64,000 bases of DNA from JAFLCL01 sp964502175. GTDB taxonomy: Bacteria; Myxococcota_A; Polyangia; Polyangiales; Sandaracinaceae. Position numbers and translations under genes: made by a program. The notes under the pieces were generated by a model that made no database searches, was not told where the DNA came from, and worked only from the letters and a program-made list of their open reading frames with translations. The stretch spans positions 1 to 64,000 of the forward strand of contig CAZCVE010000025.1 in NCBI GenBank assembly GCA_964502175.1. The letters run 5' to 3'. Each line of letters starts with the position of its first letter. Within the stretch, counting starts at the first letter, position 1. Shown here piece by piece: positions 63,786 through 64,000 of this stretch.

Positions 63786-64000
63786 GGCGCTTCGGGAGCG
63801 AGGAACCCTGCCTCCGAGAGGACGTCGCGCCCCTCGGCGCCGAGCACGAGCTCGATCCATGCGCGGGCGAGCCGTGGATGCGGCGCGCCTTCGAGGGTCG
63901 CGATCGGATACGCCGCGATCACGGAGACCTCGGGCGGGATCGAGACGACGCGCATCGCCTCGTCGGCCCCGCGCACGTCGGTCCGGTAGACGATGCCCGC
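63782..64000 (-). CDS. modA: Molybdate-binding periplasmic protein, C-terminal part (runs off the window)
   Basis: The last 72 residues are in the window, stop at 63782-63784 overlapping modB in ATGA. GIVYRTDVRGADEAMRVV, the strand SVIAAYPIATLEG and the helix ARAWIELVLGAEGRDVLSEAGFLAP match the C-terminal lobe of ModA: the tyrosine in AAYPIA is the usual oxyanion ligand region. The start and any Moco-responsive leader lie outside the window. Confidence 0.85.
   Translation of the reverse strand, partial: AGIVYRTDVRGADEAMRVVSIPPEVSVIAAYPIATLEGAPHPRLARAWIELVLGAEGRDVLSEAGFLAPEAP

Noticed and set aside
63782..64000. Molybdenum cofactor riboswitch in front of the mod operon
   Set aside because: The modA start and leader lie outside the window, so nothing can be seen.

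Overview
The window is very GC-rich (about 70% by eye), with strong G/C preference at third codon positions. It is full of cysteine-rich lipoproteins with Asp/Ala/Pro linkers, MopE-type Asp-rich calcium/copper motifs, thrombospondin-3/OmpA outer-membrane proteins and two C-terminal MYXO-CTERM sorting signals. Together these point to a myxobacterium (Myxococcota), probably a Sandaracinus-like member of the Polyangiales; the genus is inference. It reads as chromosomal sequence. I saw no rRNA, tRNA, CRISPR array, prophage or complete insertion sequence.

Left part (1-7.5 kb), accessory in character: a PD-(D/E)XK nuclease overlapping a small partner gene (minus strand), two identical 13-bp palindromes near the nuclease start, a helical protein of unknown role, an AAA ATPase behind an AT-rich inverted repeat, a lipoprotein with a 15-bp tandem repeat, a beta-propeller protein and a Uma2-type nuclease-fold protein. 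topA (7.7-10.65 kb) follows and ends at a long GCAGAG-rich hairpin. From 10.8 to 15.1 kb the minus strand carries three secreted lipoproteins: VWA/cysteine-rich, a propeller-like one, and a P-domain/cysteine-rich one; the first two overlap by GTGA.

15.4-18.3 kb holds the most system-like locus: a penicillin-binding transpeptidase lipoprotein, an OLD/SMC-type ATPase and a PIN-domain nuclease, tightly packed on the minus strand. The ATPase-PIN pair resembles two-gene ATPase/effector defence modules but matches none I can name. Then come an esterase, dbpA helicase plus ankyrin protein, and a thiamine-diphosphate enzyme (AlsS-like) plus aldehyde dehydrogenase pair.

24.9-36.6 kb is a cell-surface cluster on the minus strand: a giant protein with seven Ig-like repeats and MYXO-CTERM, two paralogous OmpA/TSP3 proteins, another MYXO-CTERM protein and a cysteine-rich lipoprotein. 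36.8-47.9 kb is mixed: a DUF2079 membrane protein, PhoD phosphatase, zinc-ribbon protein, class II aldolase, an unusual direct repeat, a truncated globin, a LytS/LytTR two-component pair and a trypsin-like lipoprotein. 47.9-53.8 kb has a PLD-like protein, an ABC-2 exporter, a toxin-antitoxin pair followed by a Tdi1-like protein, and a pentapeptide-repeat protein.

53.9-64 kb carries a large membrane protein, a protein-arginine-methyltransferase-like enzyme, a two-domain rhodanese with two small tandem paralogous genes behind it, a divergent NmrA/LysR pair, a DUF4136 lipoprotein, and the molybdate ABC transporter modA(partial)-modB-modC followed by an ABA4-like membrane protein. Convergent gene pairs are often separated by strong GC-rich hairpins lacking a T-tract, the likely terminator style here.
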